Source: Diphasiastrum complanatum
Taxonomy: Eukaryota > Streptophyta > Lycopodiopsida > Lycopodiales > Lycopodiaceae
Assembly: GCA_029204225.1 (NCBI GenBank)
Contig: CM055108.1
Coordinates: 19,944,773 to 20,008,772, forward strand
Direction of reading: 5' to 3'
DNA: 64,000 nt
Below the pieces are notes generated by a model that was not told the DNA's origin, made no database searches, and worked only from the letters and a program-made list of their open reading frames with translations. This document shows positions 35,155-46,002 of the stretch, in pieces. Within the stretch, counting starts at the first letter, position 1. The number at the start of each line of letters is the position of its first letter. A program made the translations under genes and the position numbers.

Positions 35155-38100
35155 CTAGCTTGGTTCAATCATTGCTTTACTAATCACTCCAAGTGATGAT
35201 CTGAACTTCATAAAAGGTGTCTTTTGAAGTGGTTTAGTAAGTAGATCAGCTACACATTCATTGCTTGGAACATGCTCCAAAGCAATCTCCTTGGCTTGCA
35301 CCATTTCTCTCACAAAGTGATGGCATATCTCAATGTGCTTAGATCTTGCATGGAAGATTGGGTTAGATGCAAGGTGTTGGGCTGATATATTGTCATTGTA
35401 GATGATTGGTGCCTCCTCTGAATCCATGATCTTTAGCTCCACCAATAATCTCTTGATCCAAAGTACCTCCATTGTAGTGGTTGTCAAAGCTTTGTACTCG
35501 GCCTCGGTTGAAGATAGAGATATAGTTTCTTGCTTTTTTGAAAGCCATGAAACCACACCTTCTCCTATAAAAGTTGAATAGGCACTTGTTGATATCCTAT
35601 CCCTTTTGTCCCCTACAAAATCTGAATCACTAAATGCATGAAGGTTAATCACATCTCCTCTATATAGAATCCCAAAATCCAATGTACCCGAGATGTATCT
35701 TAGAATCCTCTTAGCCTTTTTCCAATGGATATTCAATGGCTTTTGCATGGATTGGCTCAACCTACATACACTAAAGCTAATATCTGGTCTAGTTATAGTG
35801 ATCCACATTAAGGAGCCTATAAGTTGCCTAAACAAAGTGATGAAGGATCTTTCATCATCTTCATTTGGCACTTTTACATCTTGCTCCATTGGTGTGTCAA
35901 CACTTTTGCATACTTCCTTCTTAAACTTCTTCAAAAGACTTTGATCATAGTTTACTTGACTTACAGAGATAAAATAAGACCCTCTAAGTACCTCTATGCC
36001 TAAGATGAAGTGAAGACACCCTAGATCTACCATCTTGAACTCTAAGGATAGATCTATCTTGATTTTTTCAATACCATCAACACTATTTCCACTAATGATG
36101 ATGTCATCTACATAAATGAGTAAAAGTACAATACCAAGATCATCAAACTTAATATAAAGAGTGGGATCATATTCACTTTGAACAAAAAAAAGTGAAATGA
36201 GATAGCAATGTAGTCTTGAATTCCAAGATCTCGAGGCTTGCTTCAAGCCATAGATGCTTCTTTGGAGATGGCATACTTTGTTCTCCATTCCATGCTTGAT
36301 GAACCCTTGTGGCTTCTCCATATAGATATCCTCTTCCAAAAAACCATTCAAGAAAGCATTAGAGACATCCATTTGACATAGGATCCATCCAAAATGTGAT
36401 GCAAGTGCAATGATTAGCCTTATTGTGACCATCTTGGCCACGGGTGCAAAAGTTTTCTCATAGTCTATCCCTTTCTCTTGAGCATAACCTTTTGCAACTA
36501 ATCTTGCTTTATGTTTGTTAACACTCCCATTTGCATTCAACTTAAGCTTGAAGACCCACTTGCATCCTATTACATTCCTTTGAGGTCTCTCAACAAGCAA
36601 CCAAGTTTCATTCTCAATCAAGGCATCATACTCATCCAACATAGCTTTATACCATTCTTTGGAGTTCAATGCATCTTCAACATTAGATGGTTCTTCAAAA
36701 CTAGATAAAGCATAAGAAGTGGATGAGATGCCCTCAACTTGTTGTCCTATGCCTTGATATGTAAGCCTTGATGACTCCACTTTTGCCCTTGAAGATCTCC
36801 TTGGTGTGATAGGTGGGTTTGGTGCTTGCTCCTCCATGAGCTCCTCCTCAAAACCAAGATCTTGCTCCTCGACCATCTTCTTCTTGATTGTTGGAGCACT
36901 TGAGCCTTCTTCAAGCATATGCATATGATTTTCATCAAAGATAACATCCCTTGAAACAACAAATTTGTTCAAGGATGGGAGATAGACTTCGTAGCCCTTG
37001 CTTGAGCTTGCATATCCAAGCATGATCCCTCTTGTGGAAGATGGATTCTCCTTGGTTCTTGTTTCCAATGGCACATGCACATAACATATACACCCAAAAA
37101 CTTTCAAGTAATTAAGATTGGGTTTCTTTTCATACAACATCTCATAAGGAGTTTTGCCTTCAATTGCTTTGCAAGACACCCTATTCATCAAGTAGTTTGC
37201 ACATACAAGAGACTCACCCCAAAAGGATTTGGGCAAACAAGCATCTAATCTTAAAGCCTTAGAACATTCACATAATGTTCTATTCCTTCTTTCAGCAACT
37301 CCATTTTGTTGAGGAGTGTAAGGACAAGAAGTCTCTTTCTTGATCCCTTCCTCCTCACAAAAGGCCTTGAACTCATTGGAGATGAATTCTCCACCATTGT
37401 CACTTCTAAGAATCTTGATGATATGATTATGATGCTTTTCCACAAACAACTTGAACTTTACAAAAGTATCAAATACTTGAGACTTGAAGGAGAGTAAGAA
37501 CACCCAACAATATCTTGAGTAGTCATCAATGAAGGTTAAAAACATGGATGAACCTCCATTAGATTTGGTGCTAGCAATGTGCACATCCGAGTGTATGAGT
37601 TTAAGAGGATGAGATGACTTTGTGATGGAGTTAGGAAACACCTTCTTATGTTCCTTGGATAAGGCACAAGCTTCACAAACCTTGTCTTCCTTCCCAATAG
37701 ACCTTGGTAGGCCTGAAGCATACTCCTCCTTGATCATAGCCTCCATGGAACCCGAGTTGACATGTCCAAGTCTTTTGTGCCATAAAGTAAAGGCAAATAT
37801 CTTGCTCTTCTTGGCCAACATGACAACATTAGTATCCACAAATGCATACAACTTATAAAGTTTTCCAAGTCTAGTGCCCTTAGCCACTATCTTACTCTTC
37901 TTCTTGATGAAACATTCATTTGAAGCAAAGTCAACATTGAAACCATTGTCTACCATTTGGCCACCACTTAGTAGATTCTTTGTTATTGTAGGAATGTACA
38001 AAACACCTTCTACATTGATCTTTTTGGAAGATCCTAAGCAAAAGGGAATGCTACCAACTCCTTCAATCTTACAAGCTTCATCATTTGCTGTATAGATAGA

Positions 38101-39117
38101 CTTTATAGGTCCATCATAAGATAAGAGAGAAGAGAAAAACTCTCTTTTGCTAGTCATGTGTGAACTAGCACCCAAGTCAATCCACCAAGGATCTTCTCCT
38201 TTGAAACTTGTTGAAGAAAATATGGACATCATGAGAGAGTCCTCATGTGAACTCTCCTCCTCCTCCTCTTTGCTCATGTTGGCTTGGCTTTGATCTTGCT
38301 TCCTCTTGAAGCATTCCGAGGCATAATGCCCCATCTTGCTACAATAGTAGCACTTCACCTTTGATTTGTCCTTCTTGACTTTGGTGGTTGATGGAGATGA
38401 CTTTGAGGGTCCTTCTTGATCCTCAAGCTTTGAAGACTTCTTTAATGTTGATCCTTTGCCTTTGGACTTGCCTTTTCCTTTGATGAAGAGAGCTTGGTCA
38501 TCTCCACCTTGGATGGAAAGTCCATCCATCATCTCTTGCATTTGGCTCCTTCTTGATTCCTCGGCCATGAGTGTGCCTTGGAGTTCTTCAAGTATGGGTA
38601 GCTTACCCATAATTGCATATCCCTGAACCAAATTGCCAAACTCAAAGCTTAGTCCATTCAATATGAGTTGAACAAGCTCTTCATCCTTGATAGGATCACC
38701 TATGAAGGCTAGCTCTTTGTTCAATTCCTTTACTCTTAGGACAAAAGTATGTGCACTCTCTCCTTTCTTTTGATAGCTTCTATAGATTTGATTCTTAAAA
38801 GCTAACATTCTAGTTTGGTTCTTGGATTCATAGACCTTTTACAAAGTCTCCCAAGCATCTTGAGCCGAAGTGCAATCTCCTACCTCTCTCAAGAGTTCAT
38901 TTGCAACATTCATTTTTATGCAATGTAGTGCAACATTGCACCTCTTGATGTATTTGGCTTTATCTTGAGGATGAATAGGTTCACCCTCCTTACCATTCAC
39001 AATTTCCATCAGATCTTGCATGATCATGATGGATTCCATTCTAACTTTCCATACGGAATAGTTAGTTCTGTTGAGCCTTTCATTAGTATCCAAAAGATAT
39101 GCATTTATAGATGCCAT
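35155..39117 (-). pseudogene. copia 2 Gag-Pol, one internal stop and altered protease motif
   Basis: One frame of 1320 codons from ATG 39117 to the stop at 35155, interrupted only by TAA at 38841-38839 (codon 93, in Gag, between AWETL and KVYES). Domains follow the copia order: CCHC knuckle CYYCSKMGHYASEC, protease, integrase (HSDVHIAST, DDYSRYCW, GVAERRNRTL), RT (QMDVSNAFLNGFLEEDIYM, LLLIYVDDIIISG) and RNase H (SDSDFVGD, ADLLTKPL). The protease reads WWIDLGASSHMT where copia 1 has DSGAS, so the catalytic D-S/T-G motif is changed (Leu codon 38175-38173). Both defects suggest an inactive copy that could be mobilised only in trans. Confidence 0.93.
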
Positions 39118-39909
39118 CTAGTCTCCTAATCAAGGACTTGACACAAGTGAAGGTTACTTCTATTGATTTGATTGAAGATCTACCTTATCCCACTTCTCAG
39201 GGACCTGAAAAGATCAATAATAGACTTCCTATAAAGATCTAAGAATGATCTCTAACAAAATCAAATCATAGAATACTATGCACTTGCTTGATTGAGATAG
39301 ACAATACTAGTAGAATTGCCCCTCTTTCTATAAAGAACATTAAAGCTTCCAAATGATCTGATCAAGAGTGAATTTCAGCAACCTAATATACTTCCAAAAT
39401 CACTTGTAAAAGATCTAAATGGAACTTAATGAGGATGCAACACAATCTACTATCCAATCACAAGCAAAAAATGATCAAAATTGATGAAAAATTGATCTAA
39501 TTTGGTGCATAAGTCAAGCAATGGTTGGACTGAATCTAAATCACTTTAAGAGGTGTCCAATACACCTTAGAACAGCCTTGAAGAGTCCCCAAAACTCTGA
39601 TCTTCCCTCTCCTTGAATTCTAGAAAGCCTCCTCTATGAAATCACCTCCAAAACTCGCTTAGAAATCAATGCTTGGAGCAAGCAGAACTTGCTATCTTGG
39701 TAATGTGAATTGAATTCAACTTTTCCTCTGGTTTTAGACACCTAAACACCTGAAAATGAAGTCACACAACACCAATCTCCAATGTATTTGACTCACTTTG
39801 AGTTCTAGAATCAATGCTAGATGCTAAAATCCAATCTACACAAGATTTAGATCAAAAATTGTGATCAAATTGAATGAAAACCAAGGATTTAGCTCATTTC
39901 AGCCTTTAG
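39118..39909 (-). other. copia 2 untranslated leader
   Basis: About 0.8 kb between the primer-binding site and the Gag start; no frame of note. Confidence 0.6.
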
Positions 39910-39921
39910 GCTCTGATACCA
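39910..39921 (-). other. copia 2 primer-binding site
   Basis: TGGTATCAGAGC on the minus strand, adjoining the 5' LTR; initiator tRNA-Met type. Confidence 0.95.
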
Positions 39922-40597
39922 TGTAAAAATTACAGAAAATAAGGATTCTAAAACACTTCAAATGATGAGGGAAACAATAGATTATGATTTCATAAGATTA
40001 GCACAAGTTGAACCATGAAAATCCATCAAAAATCTATGCTTGAACCTCACTAAATGGCCCAAATCCTTGAAAAAGGCTTCACACGTGTGAAAGTACGGCC
40101 TCCCACAGTCTGAGTACTGTACACCAGACCTACATTCAATCCTATAATGATTAGTAATCACAAGTACTCAAACAATTATGAACATAGAGAGCAATTGCAC
40201 CATTATGAGAGAAAAATCATGAAATGGCTTGATTGATTTTGGTGAGATATCATCACCTATATATACATGATCCATCATGGTTTTGGGCAGGTATGAGTAG
40301 CCCTATCCTTAATGCTAATTTTGGTGGATCTTTCATCCCTACCAAGTTAGGGTTGGAATCTTGGAGATCCCTCGACAATGCAAAAATTACCAAAAATAGC
40401 TCCTATTTTTTCTCTCTTGTATCTAAGCATAATTTGGATTCATTCCAAAGGTTCTAACACTTAGGTCTACTTGAGAACATCCTTATGAATGGAATCCTAT
40501 GATATTTGGCACGTGTGAAAGGCCACATCATGACCATGTAACTATTTACAAGTCATATGACCAAAACTAGTCAAGCTAGAATTGTGAATTTTTAACA
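39922..40597 (-). repeat. copia 2, 5' LTR with promoter
   Basis: 676 bp, 6 bp shorter than its partner through loss in the 'cctaaacctatcccta' stretch. The TATA-like run is at about 40257-40266 on the minus strand. Confidence 0.93.
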
Positions 40598-41130
40598 CAA
40601 CAATAGCTGACTTTGATATCACAGAATCAGTTGATGATGAGACACCCTCAATGCTAAGCCTCGAAGTTCTTGCCTCCTCAAGAATAAGAGCAGAAAGATA
40701 AAACAGAAAGCCCATGCCTTCCTGCAAAAAATGACATGATCAATTGTGCTGGTCACAATGGACCACACGTTTAAAATCACTCATGATTTTCGTGAATCGT
40801 CGGTTGTGGCTTTGCTTTGAAGATGGTTGGGCAACTACTAGGTCATGGAAATGGATGAATCGTAGATTATCCATTATCAACATAGACTGATTCAGACTAT
40901 CATAATACTCTATATACAACACTAGAAAATAGGATTTATGTTCTGATCCAAACCTCGCAATATCAAAAGACATATTGAAATACATCTTATAGTGACCTAT
41001 GTAGTTACCAACACCGGATCCAACGAGGAAGGCGTGCAATGCAAAATCAAAAGTATTAGAGGATGAGGTGGCCATCTCAAAAGTATGACCAGTATGGCCG
41101 AGTATCGCTACGACGCGGGGTGGCAGGGAG

Positions 41131-41678
41131 TCAGAAGACAATCAGGAAATCCTCGCGTGATGCATAGATCTGGAGGAATTTGATTGGATCTGACGATCCA
41201 TCATATTTCGGCATCGCGAGTCGAGGTGCCCTCCAAATTGCTTGCAAGGGTGTGGCAGGTACAAGTTGTTCCATTGGATTCATTGTTGTTGGTTCTGCTT
41301 CTGCAAGGGTGTAACAAGTACAGGTTGGTCCATTGGATTCATTGTTGCTAGTTCTACTTCTGCCTTGATTTGTGTAGTTGCAACTCTGGGGAGGTTTGGA
41401 GTTTGATTTGCAATCCTTCTTGGTACCGATCGACCTGATCTCAAATTTATTCGATGGGAAAGTCAAGAATAGCTACATCTTGATGGATCTGGGGAGGTTT
41501 GGAGCTTGATTTGCAATCCTTCTTGGTACTGATCAACCTGATCTCAGATTTATTTGGCGGAAAAGTCCAAAGTAGCTGGATCTTGATGGATCTGTGGAAA
41601 TCTATCTGGATCTTTGAGGATCTGATCAGTTTTGTTTGTAATTTTAGGTAGGTTACGGTGGTTTTCCTTGATAACGTT
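41131..41678 (-). pseudogene. gypsy gag fragment with internal tandem duplications
   Basis: The minus strand at 41260-41131 reads IWRAPRLAMPKYDGSSDPIKF then LQIYASRED, a Gag motif (P-x-F/Y-D/N-G-x-x-D-P) common in plant gypsy elements. Upstream, a unit of about 102 bp ('ggggaggtttggag' to 'cttgatggatct') is repeated twice (about 41391-41594), and a unit of about 60 bp twice (about 41250-41368). The fragment ends near 41131, where gene ii starts. Its orientation is opposite to the LTR that follows. Confidence 0.65.
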
Positions 41679-42129
41679 TGTTGTGGGTATTTCCTGCACA
41701 ATAATGAACAAGTGGGTCCCATCACTTGAAATACTGTTGGCCAAGCCTTACCTGGTGGGCCCCGCCACAGGTACAGTTAGAATAATAAGTGTGAGGGTAC
41801 CGGCTTCTTGCGTGTATAAGACCGACCCAGTGACCACACAAATTAGATAAATAGAACTTGAATAAAAGGACTTTGGGCCTTATTAGAATAAATCAATTAA
41901 AAAGCTCAAAGTCAAGTTCATAAGGTTGTAAGTTAAAAGAGAATCTCTCAAACTCACATGAATCATGTGAGTTTGGCCCTTTTCCTAATGAACCATTAGA
42001 TTGAAGTTCAACTAGTTTGAAGGGCTTGGATGCCATTGTAGATAGGCCAATGAGAGCCAAGATGGCCCTCCCTCCTCAACTATATAAGGAGGCCATTTTC
42101 TATTGTACATATCTTCATTTTTCTCAATA

Positions 42130-42184
<55 letters not shown>

Positions 42185-42439
42185 AAGGGTGACTGGTGCA
42201 TAGCTATGGGTAGGCGCTCGAGCCCCCATAGCCCCAACCATCCTCGGTGAACTCTCTTCTCTCTCTCTCTCTAAAACTCTCTCTAGCTCTCTCTCCTCTC
42301 TCCTCTCTCTACACTCTCTCTCTCATTACTCCACCTCTCTCTATCTCCTCTCTCTATCTCCCTTCTCTCGCTATTGCTATGCAGGTGTGCACGGGCGGCT
42401 CCCAGTGAATGGACTCATATACTACAAACGACGACTACA
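41679..42439 (+). mobile_element. 5' LTR of a gypsy element
   Basis: Starts TGTTGTGGGTATTTCC and ends GACGACTACA. It has a TATA box (ctatataagg, about 42080-42089), an AATAAAG signal near 42126 and a (CT)n tract (42127-42182). Immediately after it comes TGGCGCAGTTGCCGGGGAGC (42442 on), the tRNA-Asp-type primer-binding site of Athila-like plant gypsy elements. This fixes plus orientation. It is related to the LTRs at 11.1 and 62.1 kb. Confidence 0.85.
42127..42182. repeat. (CT)n microsatellite within the LTR
   Basis: Pure CT dinucleotides directly after the polyadenylation-like AATAAAG. Confidence 0.95.
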
Positions 42440-43770
42440 ATTGGCGCAGTTGCCGGGGAGCACCAACGTTGCTCACCACATAGCTACTTCTCTTTCTCCA
42501 TTCTTCTCCACTCTTTTCTGCTTCCTCCCCCTCACCTCCTCTTTTTTCCATTCTCCAAAATCTTCCATTTCCATTACAAAAAACCCAAGCCCTCAAGGGA
42601 TTAATTTTGTTTTTAAGTTATAATTTGTGTAGTTAATTTTGAGTAAGATTTTTTCAAATTGCTCAGTGTTTTTTATTGTCGTAATCTCAGTTTTGATATG
42701 GATCAAGCCTCTTTTAAAAAAAAAAAATCCACAAATCTCTCTCTTCCCTCCCCCTTCTCACTCCCTTCCTTCTCTTCTCCTCGCTCCTTCACCTCCTACT
42801 GCCTTGCCTACCTCCCTTCCACCCTTGCCTATAGATCCACTTTCTCCCCCCCTTCTTGCTCCTTGCTCCTCCACCTTTCCCTGCCTCGCTCCCTCCCTCC
42901 CTCGCTTGTTGTTCCCCCCTCCCCTTTCTCCCTCCCTGCTCCTCCGCTCCTTCCCCCTTTCCCTTTGTTCACTGCTCCTGCCTGCTGCTCTTTCCTACTC
43001 GCTCCACCTCCTTCATTGCTGCTCTTGCTTGCTGCTTGTCCCTGCTCGTTCCATCTCCTCCATAGCCTACTTGTCTGCCTTTCTGCTGTCTGCTCTGCTC
43101 GCTCTCCTCTATAGCCTGCCTATCTGCTCCGCTTGTTCCCCTTGCTCCTTGCTCTCCCTGCTCCTCTCTCTCCTCCGCTCCCTCGTCTGTTGCTCACCCG
43201 CACCCCTTCATTCTCGTTCTCTCCTCACTCGCTCCACCTCCTTCATCGCTGCTCCTTCCTTCTGCTCGTCCCTGCTTGCTCCATCTCCTCCATAGCCTAC
43301 CTGCCTGCTCTGCTCGCTCTCCTTTATAGCATGTCTACCTGCTCCGTCTGCTCCCCTCGCTCCCTGCTCTCCCTACTCCTCTCTCTCCTCCGCTCCCTCG
43401 CCCGCTGCTCACCCGCCCCCCTTCAATCTCATTCTCTCATCGCTTTCTCCCGTCACTCTCTGCTCTCCCTGCTCCCCTCTCTCCTCCGCTCCCTCGCCTG
43501 CTGCTCACTCACCACCCTTCACTCTAGTTCTCTCCTCACTTGTTCCGCCTCCCTTCCCTGCTCTGCTCCCCCCTTCACCTCCCTCGTTGCTCGCTCCCCC
43601 CTTATCTCTTACTCAGTCCTCCGATCCCCTCCCAAGAATCTCCCTTCCTTCCCTCCTCCTCGCTGTCCTCACCTGCTCCCTTCCTCTCTTCCCCTGCTCC
43701 TCCGCTCACCTCCCTACTCGCTCCGCCTCCCTGCTCGCTCCTCCCTTACGTTTCCTCCTGGCGGATGATC
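42440..43770 (+). repeat. gypsy leader, 1-kb pyrimidine-rich low-complexity tract
   Basis: After the primer-binding site, 42720-43760 is overwhelmingly C and T on the plus strand. It holds a longer repeating phrase, 'ctctctcctccgctccctcg' followed by 'c(c/t)(c/t)gctgctcac', at about 43160, 43378 and 43469. Open Ser/Leu/Pro-rich frames in all three plus frames come from base composition. The strong strand asymmetry could allow triplex DNA or an unusual RNA leader. Confidence 0.85.
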
Positions 43771-45589
43771 AACCCTCAACTGCAGGACCATATCCAAATG
43801 TGTAGGAAGAAGGAAGACAATACCACAAGATATGTCATTGGGTACATAAAGCACAATCCTAAGAAGTACCTGCATAACCTCACATAGCTACACGAGCAAG
43901 AGAAGTACATGCAGAACCTCACATTACTAAAGAACCAACACCACCAATGGGCTCACCATTGCGAACAGATCAAAATGACTATTTGCACCATCATGAACCA
44001 CCCTTCCACATGGGAGAGCCCGAGGTTCCACATACAGGAGTGCTCACAAGTTTGATACTTAACCGTGTGAATTTATTTCTCAAGGAGTTACTACGGATCG
44101 CACCTCAAGCCAAGAGCATCGTAGTCGAATGGGCCAAAACGGAACTAGAATCAGCAACCAAAGAGCGCTTATATTGTGCAGGCTACGAAGGAACCAACAA
44201 TGTCCTCCAAGTTGGAGCAGCATTGGAGAGTGAACAACATAACATGACGCTGCCAATCAAACACAAGAGATACGAAGACGAAGGTACGGTAGTAGATGGA
44301 GGATCGGACATCAACTTGATCTCCACTACTTTGTATCAGAAATGGGGCCTGCAAGGGTTGAAGCCAGCAAGATTTGCCATCAAGCTAGTAGATCAATCTT
44401 GTGTAAAACCAAAATGCGTGGTTGAAGACATTCCGGTAAAGACAGCAAGAGTGCAGTTTGTAATCACCTTTGTGGTTATGAAAATTCCAGAATCCCCTTA
44501 TGCCTATTGCATTTTACTTGCAAAACCTTGGTTAAGAGTCGCGCAAGTGATTCATGACTAGGGGAACTGAAAAAGTCACCTTTGAAAATCAAGAGCAAGC
44601 TGTAAGGGTGAATCCAACCACATGGATGGTGAAACCAATTACACCCAAGGCTGATGATGGATCGTCCACCACTGATCACACAATTGATCGTCCAAGGCAG
44701 GCCAGGGGGGCCATTATGATTCTCAAACATATGCATTAGCAACAGTTACTTGTATGGCTGTGCATGCATGTCAACCAGATTCAGATACCGAACCCCCCAC
44801 TCTAGATACGCCAATAGCTTTTAGGGTTAACATGATCGATGTGGCATGGTTAGCAGCATAGCCGATACTAGAACAAGTCAAAGATGATCTAGTGCCTTGG
44901 CAACATGCCTTCTCATATGACGAAGAAGTGGAGCTAACAAATGAACAAATCCTGCAACACATGGATCTTTCTCGATATGGAATGAGGAGAGTACCAGCTC
45001 AACCACCGCAGAAAGCACCAATGGCACCTGTCAAGAAGCATCAGGTGAAGCAACATTACAGCCAGGTGGTCCAATTCCCAAGAAGGATCTCGAGGAGGAA
45101 TACAACCATGTTGATAAACAAGGAAAAAAGAAAGTTCTAAACTTTCTAAAGTCACTCCGAATGGAACCAGACGCAGCTTCATCATCCTCATAGATAACTA
45201 AAAACCCAAAGATTACCAGTTGCACTAAGATCAACATGCTTAAGGAGAAATCCCGACGAACGCCAGTTCACGACATGCTAGAGACCTTCAAGAACTATAC
45301 CTTAGACGACGTAGTAATCATGATACCACAAGCACAAAGGGAACTTGATCAAAATTAGAAACCAGTAAAACAAGTCTTCAAAGGACCTATGTGAACAAAA
45401 TCCATGAACTTAGTTAAGTTAGGCGAAGAAGAGAAACTTGTTTATGTGGGAGAGCAATTGACACCCACCGAATTCACACGACTACACAGCTTGTTGGTGG
45501 AATACAAGGATTGCTTCACATGGACGTATAAATATATGAAGTGTATACCACCAACCATAGTCCACCAGCATACCATACCGTTAGTGCAT
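43771..45589 (+). pseudogene. gypsy aspartic protease and RT N-terminus
   Basis: 43947-44561 is a 204-residue frame whose second half is a retropepsin: TVVDGGSDINLIS (catalytic Asp as D-G-G, usual for plant gypsy) and CILLAKPWLR (the G-R-P-W-L equivalent). After stops, 44892-45140 and 45404-45592 carry linker and the start of RT (LLVEYKDCFTWTYKYMKCIP). Everything beyond the RT N-terminus is missing. The break point at about 45589 is where module B begins. Confidence 0.8.
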
Positions 45590-45617
45590 TAGAGGAGTTT
45601 TGAGCACCAAAAGGGCC
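45590..45617 (+). other. putative left-terminal motif of module B
   Basis: TTAGAGGAGTT, then TTGAGCAC, then CAAAAGGGC, close to the motif at 24693-24720. It directly follows the truncated gypsy RT. Confidence 0.45.
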
Positions 45618-46002
45618 TTTTGTCAAGATGCTGTTTTTGACTTTTCAACTATTCGACGTACACTTGGCCCAGTTATATATTTACATCTGTGAAAGACCGT
45701 AACGTTGTTGCCGGTCGATTTTTTTTTGGAATTTTTTGGTCATATTTTTATACAATTCAAAACTCCCGCCGGACAGAGTCTTGACTTGTGATTGGACCGT
45801 AATTGCTGCCCATGAGTTTCCTGAGTGCCTGGGACCTAGCACTTGCGGTTAAAGTAAGTCTATTTTGATCTAACCGTAGTTAGAGTAACATATATGATTT
45901 ACGAAAGACTGCCAACATTTATTACAAATTTGGTTATTTATTTTCATATTGATTCAGCTACATTTTGTTTCAGACTCTGTTGTTCATCTTCTTTTAGCTT
46001 TG

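Larger units (their letters stand above)
34459..40597 (-). mobile_element. copia 2: nearly intact LTR retrotransposon
   Basis: A 6139-bp minus-strand element with LTRs at 34459-35140 (682 bp) and 39922-40597 (676 bp), target duplication CAACA (34454-34458 and 40598-40602), termini TGTAAAAATT...ATTTTTAACA, primer-binding site TGGTATCAGAGC and polypurine tract TGAGGAGGAG. The LTRs differ by a 6-bp deletion and scattered substitutions, so it is older than copia 1. It interrupts gene ii of module A. Confidence 0.95.
33412..41145 (-). pseudogene. module gene ii: acidic protein of unknown function, split by copia 2
   Basis: Minus-strand exons: 41141-about 40760 (NTFDFALHAFLVGSGVGNYI, FNMSFDIARFGSEHKSYF), an intron ending in 'cattttttgcag' just before EGMGFLFYLSALIL (about 40726), continuation to 40598, then across copia 2 in the same frame into 34453-about 33930 (SKSAIV joined to DDALGANEEARL; later DFIDLDDDDDL). 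A short intron near 33866-33930 leads to 33865-33412 (AHILSATVEVDAF, FGYVAKEVPKRSSS), stop at 33412. No family is recognised. The splice phase at the last intron does not fit cleanly, so the gene may be mutated. It converges with gene i, ending 250 bases away. Confidence 0.5.

Noticed and set aside
42374-43887. Several long Ser/Leu/Pro-rich plus-strand open frames
   Set aside because: They arise in all three frames of a pyrimidine-only tract; none has a domain and they overlap each other.
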